Of a DNA stretch of 64,000 nt, positions 37,264 through 48,749 are shown one piece after another. Position 1 is the stretch's first letter; each line of letters opens with the position of its first letter. The position numbers were made by a program, and so were the translations under genes. The stretch lies in the NCBI GenBank assembly GCA_019914995.1, contig CM034136.1, positions 6,773,270 to 6,837,269 on the forward strand. The letters run 5' to 3'. Source of the stretch: Acanthochlamys bracteata (taxonomy: Eukaryota; Streptophyta; Magnoliopsida; Pandanales; Velloziaceae). The notes below the pieces were generated by a model. It had not been told where the DNA came from and made no database searches. It saw only the letters and a list, made by a program, of their open reading frames with translations.

Positions 37264-37700
37264 CTCACAGTGCCCGACTTTCTCTCTCTCCGTTGCTCAT
37301 CTTTCTTTCCGGTTCCGTTCCGGTACTTGAGACGAACTTGGCTAAACCTGTTGTCAAACGAAGAATAATCGGCACCGGCAGATGAAGATGGTTCTGCTTC
37401 TTTGTGGCAGCCGCAGAGTCTTGGGCGTTCTCATCGTCTAAAGCGGGAGGAAATAAGGTGCTACAACTTGATAGTGTGTAGTTGTTTGATGCTTGGGAAT
37501 TTGGTTGTTTTGCAGAGTTTCAAGGAAAGAGATTTGTGGTGGTTTTGGAACGATTCGTCATTGTTTCTTACAACTCTTCTGCAAAGATGGGCGAGGCAGT
37601 GACAAAAGCTAGATTTTCTGTTTGGGTTTGTGATAAGATTGTTCCGGTGTTGCGAGTGAGAGTGCTAGGCTTTTAGCTGAGCGGTCTGTTAACGGGTAAG
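37264..37700 (-). pseudogene. Possible decayed coding remnant, unidentified
   Basis: On the minus strand a coding-like stretch reads LFPPALDDENAQDSAAATK, then after a one-base shift EPSSSAGADYSSFDNRFSQV and LKYRNGTGKKDEQ, followed by no clear exon. An in-frame TGA lies upstream. Site II-like GGGCCC and GGGCTG motifs at about 37755-37782 would suit a minus-strand promoter. I do not recognise the parent gene with certainty; this could also be chance. Confidence 0.3.
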
Positions 37701-39387
37701 CCTTGCACTGACGTATAGTCCCCTCAATCCACTACCTCCTAAAAAGCCCGTATTACAGCCCAGCCGTTGTTACAATTCAGGGCCCAAAACTACAATTCTC
37801 GGCTTCGTCCAATTTCATGTTTATGGATTCGAGAATTCTAAAATTTAGCGGATTGAGAATTCTTTTGAACACAAATAAGTGAGCGTTTGAAAATACTTTT
37901 AAATAAAGTTTTTCTAAATAAAATATTTTTATTTTTTATAAAATAAATTTTATTTTTTATTCTAAAAAATAATAATAATATATAATAAAAAGATTTTATT
38001 AGTAAAATTTTTATATATTTTTAAATTTTTAAATAAATTTTTAATATTTATAAAATATATATTTAAAATATATATTTAAAAATTTAAAAATATTTTCTGA
38101 TAAGCTAAATCAAATTCCTGCCTTTTGCTGATGTAGTGAGATGTAGATAAAAAAGTGAACTGGGAGACGTTTTATTAGCGAGATCATGCATGCATTATAA
38201 CACTGTTCAAGTGTTGGTTGATTTTAGTTAGAGCTTAAACTGCCCACCTACCTACTAACTCCTGTTATGCTAAACCAGTGCGACTACTAGAAGATGGTTA
38301 CCAATATTTAAAAATTACAAACTAAAGTTTTTTAAAAAATGAATCAAAAACGAAATTTAATTTATATTTTAATTATATTTTAAAATAAATTAAAACTAAA
38401 ATAAAATATTTTTTTAAAGTGCGATGAAAGTGAATTTAATTTTTATTTTTTTAAATGTATTAGAAGTAAAATATAGCAATTTTAAATTATAATTTTATAT
38501 TTTATTTATATATGAACTGTCAAAAAATTCTAATTTTGATAAAAAAAATAATAATTTCTTGCATTTGAAACATGCACATGAGCATTCACATCGTAGATTT
38601 TGGCAGCTCAACTTCCTCTACTATTATATGGTTGATACTAATATTATCTTAATCATGGGTTTCCTTTTTCTGGCGGCTTTGATATATAGTCGTAGTAGTT
38701 AGTTCAACATGATCTCTCCGACGTTGCCTGGATAAAGGACCAAACTTGTTGCCCCAGTAATACTCGTTTCTTGTTCACAGCAACAATTGAAAGTTGAACT
38801 CGTTCTCTAAACAAGTAAACTCTTTTTCTAGAAGTGAAACGATTACAAGTTTGTTTCTATATATATCTTCAATGCTAAGAAATTGATTAGGGTTTCTTTC
38901 TAAATATATAATATTCAATTCTTTAATGCGTGTACAAGATAGCAATGTCCATGCATGCACGTTGATAGAAGAGGAAGCTCATGCATGCCAAAACTACTTT
39001 GATATATAGTTCCCAAATTAACATGATTTAATTACCATTATTGAATCATTTGACATAATCAGTGTTGAAAGCTTCTCTTTTAATTCTTCTTTATGTAGAT
39101 AGAAATTTCTCAAAATGATTATTGAAAGAAAAACAGAGTTCCTTAACAATGGAGAAAACAAACTTAACAAAATTTCTTCCATTAATTTCTTCGCACAACA
39201 TTACTTGAGTCATATCTATAGATTCAACAACAAACTTGAAACGAACTTCAAATCTGTAACTAAACCTGTGTAGCTTACATGGAGGAACAACAGGTTGGGA
39301 AATAGTACTCTTCAAAAACAAACTATAAGAATTCTCCACTTATTTAATTTCTTTCATGATCTTCAGTAGTGGAAAATTTCTTTTTGA
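37701..39387. other. Intergenic, AT-rich element and ABCG 3' flank
   Basis: A MITE-like AT-rich relic starts GAGCGTTTGAAAATAC at about 37880 and ends near 38110. The remainder to 39387 is AT-rich and without a supported gene; the last few hundred bases are probably the ABCG 3' UTR. Confidence 0.4.
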
Positions 39388-41712
39388 TTACCTTCTCTTG
39401 TTCTTGCTACCAAACAAGAGTGAGAAGTAGAACAGAATCCTGAAGAAGAACCCCCATGCAATGGTAACCCAGAGACAATTCCATTTGCTCAACTGCGTCA
39501 CCGCCTGTTGCCGCAATATATCAGTACCAGTAGAAATACACGTGTTGCTATCAATTCCAACACCAAGAGCTCCACTCATTGCTTTCAACACGTTAAGCTT
39601 CAACGACATCGGCAAGCTGCCTAACGGCGTGTTGTCGAACATCTGCGCGCCTCTTACGAAGCATTTCGTCGGCTCGTCGAACTCGTTCTGCAGCACCGCT
39701 TCGTATGGGTACTTCACGAGCGACAGGTAGTGGAACCAAATCCAGTAGTTCGGAATCCGGTCGCGGTTGATGAAGAACCCACTGAATAAAAGAAAGTAAG
39801 CTAAGATTGCGACGACGACTGTGTACGAAAGCATTAGATTCGGGATAACGCCGGAGAGGAATGTAACGAATGAACTCCCGGCCCAGAAGGATGCGAATAT
39901 TATCCCTACAAAGAAGAAGAATCCTTGTGAACCACCGGCGAGACCCACAGCGAAGAAAGTTGTCGCGGCGAAGGCGAACGAGAGGAGAACTAGGGCCGGA
40001 AGTCCGACTAATGCGTTTGAGAGAACGTAAGATGACCGGCGGTAAGCGTTGTATGCGGTTTCACGCATGAAGATATATCGGTCTTGAATGAACACAGGGA
40101 GAGCGTCGGCGCAGGTGTAGAACATGGTGGACATGCCTATTGCAAAGAAGCCCATGCGCTCCAAGACACCTTTCGGCGTGTTATCGAGACGCCAAAAGAT
40201 TGTTGCAAGGATGAATCCGGTGATCAGAACGGCACCGAGTCTGATACCGAATAATTCTGGCATGCGCCAGCTGTTTGTGAAGGATCGCTTTGTAAGCACG
40301 GCAATCTCGACCCAGAACGGGTTCGCGTATTTCTGTACCGATGAAGCCGGAGATGAAGCGTCAGTGGTGCCGGAGACGAGCTTTCCACGAGAAATGCTCT
40401 CGCCGATTGCATCTTTCAAGGAATAGCCGGAGTTCTTCAAGTCGGCGGGAGTTGTTCGCGGAAACATCACCAATTGCCATGACTTGTTGTGTTCGACGAG
40501 AGATTTCGTACCACCGGGTGTCTGTTCCAGCTCTCTGATAAGATCAAGAGCGAACTCAGCCCAGTTCTCGTTCTCCGGTATTGGTCTTCCGAACTCAGAG
40601 AAAAACAATGGTAACGAATCCGGCGGACCGCTATATACCGTCTCTCCTCGAGAGAGTAACAGAAGCCGATCAAGCAAGCCGAGGATTCGAAAACTCGGCT
40701 GGTGCACTGACATAACAACGATGCTTCCGCTCTGCGCTATCCTCTGCAGCACCTTCACCACCATGAACGCACTCGTCGAATCAAGCCCGGAAGTCGGTTC
40801 ATCGAGGAACAAAATTATCGGGTCGTGAACGATATCAATCCCAATAGATACCCTCCTCCGTTCACCACCGGAAACTCCACGATGTCCTTCATCACCTATA
40901 ATAGTTTTCGCAGCGCGGTGAAGGCCAAGTTGATCAATCAAAGCTTGAACTCTATCTTTCTTCTTCGACGGCGACAATGATCGCGGCAGTCTGAATTCCG
41001 CCGCAAACATGAGCGTTTCTTCTACAGTCAGCATCGGGTATAATAGATCATCTTGCATAACATAAGCAGAGATCACCTTCATCATCTGTTCATCGAGGTC
41101 TTCGCCGTTGAGCTTCACCGATCCACGAAGCGATTCTTTCATTATGCGATTAGCCAAGGCGTCGATCAACGTGGATTTCCCGGAACCACTTGCTCCCATC
41201 ACCGCAAGAATCTCACCTTCTCTCGCTTCTCCCGATATTGAATCGAGCAACGTCTTCGTCTTGCCGGTGTTAAATTCTTGCTCTGCCATGGATGTAGGAT
41301 CCGTTGTTAACCTGTTGTTTCTTGGAAGACAGAAAGAAACATGCTTCCCTGTTTTCACACTATACGTCAAATCAGTAAAGGTTAAAACAAACGGCTGCTG
41401 ACGGCCGGCAGCAACGTTATTGCTGTTCACCGGAACCATGGCGTTCATTTCAAGAACATGTTGAGATAACGTATCGCCATCACCGACGCTGTCTTCTTGA
41501 CTACCGCCGCCTGCGCCGTTACCGGCAGCATCACCAACACGTTTGAAGAGTTCGCCTAACGTCGGCGAAGGACAACGATCTTCATTTCGGCAATTGATCA
41601 GTTGGTTAGTGTGGTTGTGAACTAGCAAACCATCTCTCGCTATACCTTCTGCTTCAGCCATTGGCGAAGCACGTTTATCAAACAAGTGAAGCTTATCTAC
41701 AAACTTCGCCAT
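39388..41712 (-). CDS. ABCG half-size transporter (ABCG1/2/6/16/20 clade)
   Basis: Plasma-membrane half transporter of the WBC subfamily; clade members export lipid monomers for suberin and pollen or seed-coat barriers, or act in reproductive development. It is a single uninterrupted 774-residue reading frame, as in clade relatives. The nucleotide-binding domain comes first: Walker A GASGSGKS at 173-180, Q-loop QDDLLYP at about 220, signature VSGGERRR at about 280-287, Walker B IILFLDEP at 299-306, and the H-loop VHQPSF at about 338. Six membrane segments follow, with the conserved [20 protein letters not shown] near the end and the terminal GSKNKRR. The N-terminal 100 residues are variable and glycine/serine-rich. 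The start at 41712 matches the usual N-terminal length. It needs a partner or homodimer. Substrate not determinable. Confidence 0.95.
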   Translation of the reverse strand: MAKFVDKLHLFDKRASPMAEAEGIARDGLLVHNHTNQLINCRNEDRCPSPTLGELFKRVGDAAGNGAGGGSQEDSVGDGDTLSQHVLEMNAMVPVNSNNVAAGRQQPFVLTFTDLTYSVKTGKHVSFCLPRNNRLTTDPTSMAEQEFNTGKTKTLLDSISGEAREGEILAVMGASGSGKSTLIDALANRIMKESLRGSVKLNGEDLDEQMMKVISAYVMQDDLLYPMLTVEETLMFAAEFRLPRSLSPSKKKDRVQALIDQLGLHRAAKTIIGDEGHRGVSGGERRRVSIGIDIVHDPIILFLDEPTSGLDSTSAFMVVKVLQRIAQSGSIVVMSVHQPSFRILGLLDRLLLLSRGETVYSGPPDSLPLFFSEFGRPIPENENWAEFALDLIRELEQTPGGTKSLVEHNKSWQLVMFPRTTPADLKNSGYSLKDAIGESISRGKLVSGTTDASSPASSVQKYANPFWVEIAVLTKRSFTNSWRMPELFGIRLGAVLITGFILATIFWRLDNTPKGVLERMGFFAIGMSTMFYTCADALPVFIQDRYIFMRETAYNAYRRSSYVLSNALVGLPALVLLSFAFAATTFFAVGLAGGSQGFFFFVGIIFASFWAGSSFVTFLSGVIPNLMLSYTVVVAILAYFLLFSGFFINRDRIPNYWIWFHYLSLVKYPYEAVLQNEFDEPTKCFVRGAQMFDNTPLGSLPMSLKLNVLKAMSGALGVGIDSNTCISTGTDILRQQAVTQLSKWNCLWVTIAWGFFFRILFYFSLLFGSKNKRR

Positions 41713-42895
41713 GAATTGAACTGATATTTTCTGGTTATATAGCTTTATCTACGGCGATAAAGTCGCACACGAAACTCTAGATAGAATATCAACCGTTTGA
41801 TTGGTTTCTTGAGAGATCTGGTTTCCGAAATATTGATATAACTTGTATGAAGTTTTCAAGTAAGGAAATGAATGAAATCAGCGAAGTAGTCTATATATAT
41901 TGATAAGAAATGTTTATTTGCGTGGATGGTGACCTACGTCCGGTGGTGTTGTTTTCCTAACATGGTTGGGTTTTTCTTTTAGTCCAAGAATTGATTACGT
42001 GGCAGAAATTGATTGGTTGTTATTGATTAGGTGAGATTGTTCATCTATACTGTAGTCACTGTAGACGGATTTAGAAAATTATAATTATGATATAAATTAG
42101 TGTTTGGTTGGTTGTGATAATCAAAAAAATGTTATTATAAAGACTATTGGTGGCAGTGAAGAAAGAACTTACCAAACGTAGAGCTAACAGATTGGAACTT
42201 TTTGGAAAGGTGCTTTTGGAAAATGTGTAACAATTTATAGTTTACATTAGGTTGTGAATTAATTTTTGCCCGTAAAGATCCAACTGGCATGTTAATTACC
42301 TGCTAGATAAAGTAAACATATCTTGGATGCACTCCTTCTGTAAAATTAAATACCATATTATTAACCATTTCATAATTAAATATATATCTCATAGAAAAGT
42401 GCCTATATTATTAGATATTTTATTATCTCTTACTTTATATAAATAGGGAGAAAAAATTGAAGGTATAAAAATCATCATAAAACAAGTGTATATACTGTAC
42501 CTCATGAAAATGAAAACATACGACTTTTATTCCCATAATCTAAAGTTAAATACCCCCCAAAATATAATGTTTGTTAGAAGCTTTCTGAGGGGGCTTTTGG
42601 GATTGCTTATGAAATGGAGTCTTTATAAAATAAAAAATATTTTTATCCTTTTTAAAAAACGAGCTCTATTTTTTTTACTTCAAAAAAAATAATAAAAATA
42701 TGCAATAAAAAGATCTCACTCCGTAGAATTTTTTTACACTTTCTAAATTTTTAAATAAATTTTTTATATACTTATAAAATATGTATTGAAAAACGTAAAA
42801 TAGAGAATTAAAAAGTTGGGTTGGGGATAAGCAATTATAGAAGAAAAAATTGCACATACCAATTTTCTTTATCTTAAATTAGCTGGAAAATAAAT
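41713..42895. other. Intergenic, ABCG promoter and AT-rich element
   Basis: ABCG upstream region, then AT-rich DNA. Between about 42590 and 42838, GGGATTGCTTAT and GGGATAAGCAAT face each other around an AT-only body, a MITE-like relic. No gene seen. Confidence 0.45.
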
Positions 42896-42914
42896 TGGCC
42901 CGTTTTATCCGTGA

Positions 42915-42933
42915 TGGGCTTTACACGGCCCAT
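42915..42933 (+). promoter_or_regulatory. Site II motifs of SIEL
   Basis: TGGGCT at 42915-42920 and GGCCCAT at 42927-42933 lie within 80 bases of the SIEL start codon, followed by a (CT)n leader at 42970-42985. Confidence 0.5.
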
Positions 42934-42990
42934 TGTGCACACGTAATTTTTGTGTTCCCTCGCGCGCGGTCTCTCTCTCTCTCTTTCGCT

Positions 42991-45900
42991 ATGGCCATGG
43001 AGCAAAAGCTTCTAGAAGCTCTCTACCGCACGCTCGACAGCTCCGCCGAAACCTTCTTCCCGTTTCGAGCGCTATTAACCGCACGATCACTAATCACCAA
43101 CTCATTCTCCACAGCCGGTACTCGCGCCGCCGTGCTCAATGCTCTACTAAATAACCCTCTTGTTTTCCCTCATGCACTTCACCTGTTCGATGAATTGATC
43201 TCCATCGATACATCTCTAACTACGCAAATTGTCGAATCTATCAAACCTTTGCTCGTCTCAGATAACAAGTTGGCGGCGAACGTTCTCTCTGTTCTCGAAT
43301 CAGTACCGGAATTTGATTCTGTTAGTTTTCTCTTTGATGAAGGAGTTGTTTTGTCGCTGGCTTCTAGTTGTTACTTCTCTGTTCGATCGCGTGTTATTCG
43401 TTTGATAGTATCGACGAATTCTGTTTATCGACCAGGATTGGTTGTTCAACTGCTTCTGGGATTATCAGGTGATTTGTTGCCGTTGATTAGACGGGATGCC
43501 GTAGAAGGCTTGGTTAAGGTTTTGAAGGAATTCGGAGATGTAGGAGAGAGATCAGCACTGGTGGGTTGCTGCTATGAGCAGGCTTCCCAGCTGTTGCGTG
43601 ATGATGATGAGCTTGTTAGGGCTTTTGCCATTCGATTGGTGAGTATTTTTGGTTATGACACGTGGAACTTTTGATAGGATAGCATTTTTATGACATTTTA
43701 GTAACTCATAATTTAATAGGATTTTCTAGAATGAAAGAGTTTTTGCATGCTTTGTTTGAAATTGGAGCGACAATTAAGTTTAGTCTGATGGTGAAATACT
43801 GGTATGCAATGCATACTTTCTGATTCCTTGTGTATATTTCCTGCATCTCAGGTCAGCAAGTGTGCCGAAGTCTTTGCAGCCTCTGAACAAAGGACCAATA
43901 ACAGCAACATCATGGATTTGATATTCTTACAGGTAATATCAGCGGTTAATGGCCCTCTTTTCCACTCTATGAGTGAAAGGAGTTCATGTATTTGCATCAT
44001 GTGTATATTGAATGGCGAAGTCTCCTTGCACACTGATGATGTCTGTGGTATACAACCTTTTGGGTATAGTCCATTATAGTCACAATGCTTTTAGCTTTTG
44101 AGGTAAAAACGTCTAGTGGGCGATCTAAGCTAGAGAGCATGATAATACTCTCGTAGTGGTGCCTGTTTTCCCAAAGGACACATATATATGCTCTTTAGTG
44201 GTATTTAGAGCAGTCTTGTTTATTTTTTTTACTAGTAGCATATTTTATTTTGAACACTCTTCGTAGGTGACCAAAAAAAAAAAGAACACTCTTCCTATGC
44301 TGTGGTTTTAGAAACTGTGATACTGTTTCCTTCCCAATAGAAATCTGTTTTTTTTTTTCCCTTGATTTTAGTTTTGTAGCATAGAAAGGTATACAATATC
44401 CATAATAGCTTCGGCCAGCACATTCATCACTTAAAAGGTTGAGTCAGTTTTTTATATCTGCTGGCTCTTCCTAAAACAAAATTGACATTTGCATCTAGGA
44501 GACTGCAACTTCATGCACTACTTTATAGTTAGTCTTATTTCCTATATGGTTATATCTCTTTCTGGGTTCTAAATGCTTATCTTATCCAGCTTTGTGCAAT
44601 GGCCAGAGATATGAGTGTTAAAGTGAGGCTCGAGATTTTTGTAGCTCTAGGAAGAGCAAGGTATATATCTGAGGACATTCTGTTACAGTCTCTATCCAAA
44701 AAGAAATTAGGAGTCAACATATGGGAAAAAATTCTTGTTGATTGCTCTATGGAGAATTTTCCTTTGCCAGTGTCTTCTGCATCTGGAGCATTTGTTCATG
44801 GGATTGAGGATGAATATTATGAGGTATTTCTGTTAACTATCTTGATTATGTGAAGTTCTTTCAGAAAACGTGTCGTTGCTTCAGCTTGCTCCAAGCTTCA
44901 TCTTATCAAAGTAATTATCTTTTGAAGGATCCTTTTTTCTTTTTGAAGGTACGAATCGCAGCTTGCAAATCGTTGGGGATGCTCACAGTATTTTCACTTT
45001 CTTTTGCTGATAGTGCACTGAACCTATTAATGGACATGCTTAATGATGATGTTGTTGATGTTCGGCTTCAAGCTTTACAAAATTTGTTTCTCATGGCAAA
45101 GTTTGATTGCCTGAAGATTCAGGAAAAGCACATCCACATGGTATTATTCCTCAACGGAAGTCACTTTAGTATAATACCTAGATTGGAGATATACAAGCTG
45201 TTATTACCCTATCTATTCTTGAGGTATTTGTACTCGTTTGCATGAACTTTGTTATTACTCATTATAGGCTGAATGCATTAAACAAGACTTAATCACCTCA
45301 TATATCATGATCTGTGCATCTGAAAGGATATATAGTAAATTTTGTCTAACTTGTGAGACTTACTTGGCTATTGGCAGAAATTTATTGGGTTTTATGGAGT
45401 AGTCAACATGTGAACCACACCCTGACACACTTTCATACTCTCATCTCGAAGTATATACTGAACTTAAGTACTATTTTCCTGGTTGTTGTGTAGATTGACT
45501 TGGAAAATGCCTTTTTTTCATGCCCAAATGAAAGTCTATCTAGATGCTACAGTTTGGTAACCTTTATTTGTAAGCATAAATATAGAATAGTATTCTTTCC
45601 CTTTCCTTTCTACCTTAAAAAGTATGGCTTTGAGTATATGAGACGTCTTGCCTTGTCATTTATAAAGATTTGTATTTATATTATATATTCTACTTATATT
45701 TATTGCTATTGGTTTTGTATTTATAAATGTATCGATCTTATTGTTTTAGTATTCTGCTGTACTGCAGTTTCTTGGTATGGTAGCTGATATTAGTCCCATA
45801 ATCAGAAAAGGAACAAGAAAAGTGCTTCAACTATTGCGCCTTCCTGATCAGAAGACCATTATCACATCTATAGACAGTCTTATCATAAACATGCAAACAT

Positions 45901-47842
45901 ATCCTGAGGTACTTTAATGTGGAATGTCAGTCTAATCTTTGGTTGAAATTAGTATCTTAGGGTAGTTGGAGGATCTATATTTTTTGGATGAGTAATTAGA
46001 ACCTGTGCGACTTTCACTCCTAAGTATAATCTTTAGATTTGTTTCTTTTTTTTTTTCATTTTTTATTAGGAGGAGGAAGATACTTTGCGGACATTGTTTA
46101 TTATGGGGACGAACCATGGATCACATGCAGCTAGGATAGGAAGGAAGCATTTGCAGGAGGTACTTCTTTTGTCATCAATTTGTCTTCAACAGTATCTTTG
46201 AGGCCTTCAACTTTGAAGGATTTCTTTTTGTGCTCCAGATAATATCTTATGACGAACATCTCAGCCTTGATAGTCATAAAGTTCGAGCTCTCTTAGTATT
46301 GGTCATCTCTTCACCATTTTCAAAGGAAAAACTTACAAGTGATTTGCCTCCAGACATATTTTCTTACGCAATTCCTTTATTTGGGAAACTTTCTTGCTCC
46401 TTGGAAGTTTTTATAAATCCAGACGATCTGTTGGCTTATTTATATCATTACTCTGGATACCCTTTGTCCTCAGCATCAGTATGCAATGAAAATGACTTTT
46501 CAGCTGAAAGAATTGAGGATTTTCTTTCAAAATGCAAAGAGCGCTCTGATCAAATGTGTCGATCTTCATGGATTATGACTGAGGAAGAAAAAGGTACTAA
46601 AGATAATATGTTGGCTCTGCATGAGAAGTTGCATAATCCTTGCAATCAACAGAAAGTGTTCAATCAATGGAAAGTGAAATATTTGAATGAAGAGCTGAAG
46701 CCATCCATACAACTCGTTTTGAAAGCAGCTTCAGAAACTTGGTCCTTGATGCAGTCATGTTGTGCATTTCAAGTACAAAGGAAACTGAGGTTTTAGTCCC
46801 CCTCCTTTTAAATTCTTTGAACTAATTTCTTATTGTAGATCCCTTTCCCAGAATCATTTTTTAAGTTTGAAATTTAATTTTCCCTTGAATATTAAACAGA
46901 AAAGTATCATTAACTTACTCTATTAATTACAGGTCATGCATGGAAGAATTAAACTTGATTGCGTGGAGTGCGGATCATTCTGTTTGTGCGTTATTGGCAT
47001 TTGCTTCACAATATGTTGAGGCCATGCAGCTGTTTAGTGTCCTATTGAGTCATTTGAATCGAAATGGTCTCCCGACTATCATTATGTCAGGAGCAGATAT
47101 TATACTGGAAAAACTAGAGATGTGTATGAAAAGAATGAAATATTGCTTTCCTGGTATGTCTTTGGAGGAAGAGAACCACATTTTGGATATGAGTTTGCTA
47201 GGCTATGTGCTTAAATTATTTAAAGGCGAGTCATGCTCACAACTCACGTTGAAGCAGCTACATGATTTAATATATTTTTCAGAGCTTCTCCTAGGAGGTG
47301 AAAATCTTTCTTATTTTGCCAAAAAAATCAAGATCTTGTGTACCAAGAAGATATCCGGTGAGTCTCAATCCTGTGCCTTCTGGAGCTTGCTTGAACAATT
47401 CCAGCATGAGACGATACAGTTTAGTGGAAATTTCAAGCAGATCAAAGCAGAGATCCAAGTTGTTGGAAATGATTCTGAAAACCCTCTTCCTTTCATTTCT
47501 GGACTGCCTGTAGGGATACAGTTTTCTATCAGCATATGGAATGTTTCTGAGAATGACAGGGTATGGCTCCAGATGGCTGTTGGTGAAACAATATATTATA
47601 CATATATAAGCCTACATCCTCATGGAGTCTGTAATGAAGTAGGAAGATACAGTGTTAAAGCAACAATATATGCGATACCTGATGCATCTTCCTTTATATT
47701 AAAGGGATCTGTGGTCATGGATTGTCCAAATTTAGAATACTCAGACTCGAGAGTTCCAGAAGAGCCGAAGCGTAATGTTATACTGCTTTCTGAGGAAATT
47801 GATGTTTATCTGGTGAAATTAGTGAGTTACCATGGCAGTTGA
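42991..47842 (+). CDS. SIEL: SIEL / Integrator subunit 4-like HEAT-repeat protein
   Basis: Homologue of Arabidopsis SHORT-ROOT INTERACTING EMBRYONIC LETHAL, the plant INTS4-like protein linked to SHORT-ROOT movement on endosomes and to the Integrator complex. Eight exons: 42991-43638, 43852-43932, 44590-44823, 44949-45140, 45768-45908, 46070-46159, 46239-46789, 46933-47842. Phases agree throughout and the sum is 948 residues (Arabidopsis about 936). It is alpha-helical HEAT/ARM repeat throughout, for example LIRRDAVEGLVKVLKEFG and VRIAACKSLGMLTVFS, with a C-terminal beta-rich domain. The start was set at ATGGCCATGG (42991) rather than the longer upstream frame, which lies in the CT-rich leader. 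The C-terminus after SEEIDVYLVK is uncertain: a strong donor TTA|GTGAGT at 47822 could splice to 47897 and end instead at about 47967. Confidence 0.9.
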
Positions 47843-47896
47843 TCATCGAACATAGATATCTCTGACTTCTTTCTGTTAAATTCACGTTAAGTGCAG

Positions 47897-48749
47897 AAAA
47901 GGTCAGGAATGTTTCTGGTGGATAAATTTATATGCAGATGCTGTAGATGCAAGGAGGTTGCTGGATAAATATCATTTTCATCTTGGCAAAAAGGACGTTA
48001 CTCCTAGCAGAGAGTCGGAAAGGAAAAGAAGCAAAAGTCTGGACCAAGTTCAGGATAGGGATGAAATGAGAGGGGAGGCCACAGTGACACAGCTGCCTAG
48101 CTTAGATAGTTTGGAGAAAGCGTATATGCTTGACCAAAATTGTCAACGACTGAGGATGGGTACGTGGCCCTGTGTATCTTTTTCTTGTGAAATTTATATG
48201 TTGTATCTGTTGCTGCTATATGCCCTTATGGAATTGTACAATCTTCTGTTCGTCAAAATAGAAATAATACAGACTTCCTGTTTTCCAAAAGATTTTCTAT
48301 AAAATATCTTTTTTTAGGCAATACCTATGAACTTAGCTCGGACTGAATCCGCATCCGCCTCTGTAGCTCTTCTCTATAAGACGGTTTGCTATGTGCAGTA
48401 CGTTTCTAAGTCATTCCTGTCCACTTTCAGGATGTTGAATTTGAAGTTACCTTCCTCACTATTCTTGTGTCACTCTTTGGTGTACACAGCAAGGAATTCA
48501 GTACAACAGAATTCAAGGTACATACAAAAGATTTTAGTATCGTTTTTCATTCACTTGTTCTTATGTGGATGATGTCATCACTAGATCACTGTCGTTTGTG
48601 GGCTTCATGCTCTGACAAGTTTTGCCTTAGTCGGACTTTACCCATTGTCTGCTATTTTCACTGAATGCAATTTGCTTCGTGTTTCTTGGATTAGAATAGA
48701 ATCAGAAGGTTCTACAGAACAAGGTCCAATATTTTGCCAGAAATTGTGA
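47897..48749 (+). CDS. Unidentified multi-exon coding remnant or gene fragment
   Basis: Four exon-like segments chain in one frame through GT-AG sites: 47897-48173, 48318-48383, 48431-48517 and 48585-48749. The first reads ECFWWINLYADAVDARRLLD, then a charged RESERKRSKSLDQ stretch and SLEKAYMLDQNCQRLR. The second encodes AIPMNLARTESASASVALLY. The third encodes FEVTFLTILVSLFGVHSKEF. The last encodes a hydrophobic LHALTSFALVGLYPLSAIF and stops in QKL. Later exons are all phase 0. No ATG-bearing first exon is visible between SIEL and 47897, so it is either 5'-truncated or continues from an exon I cannot see. I do not recognise the family. The first segment needs a non-obvious donor (CCCTGT|GTATCT) to stay in frame; the stronger donor at 48160 breaks the frame. 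It may be a fragment left by gene movement. Confidence 0.45.

Noticed and set aside
39461-41401. Plus-strand frames of 60-114 codons
   Set aside because: They are antisense to the ABCG exon, whose GC-rich codons create open frames on the other strand.
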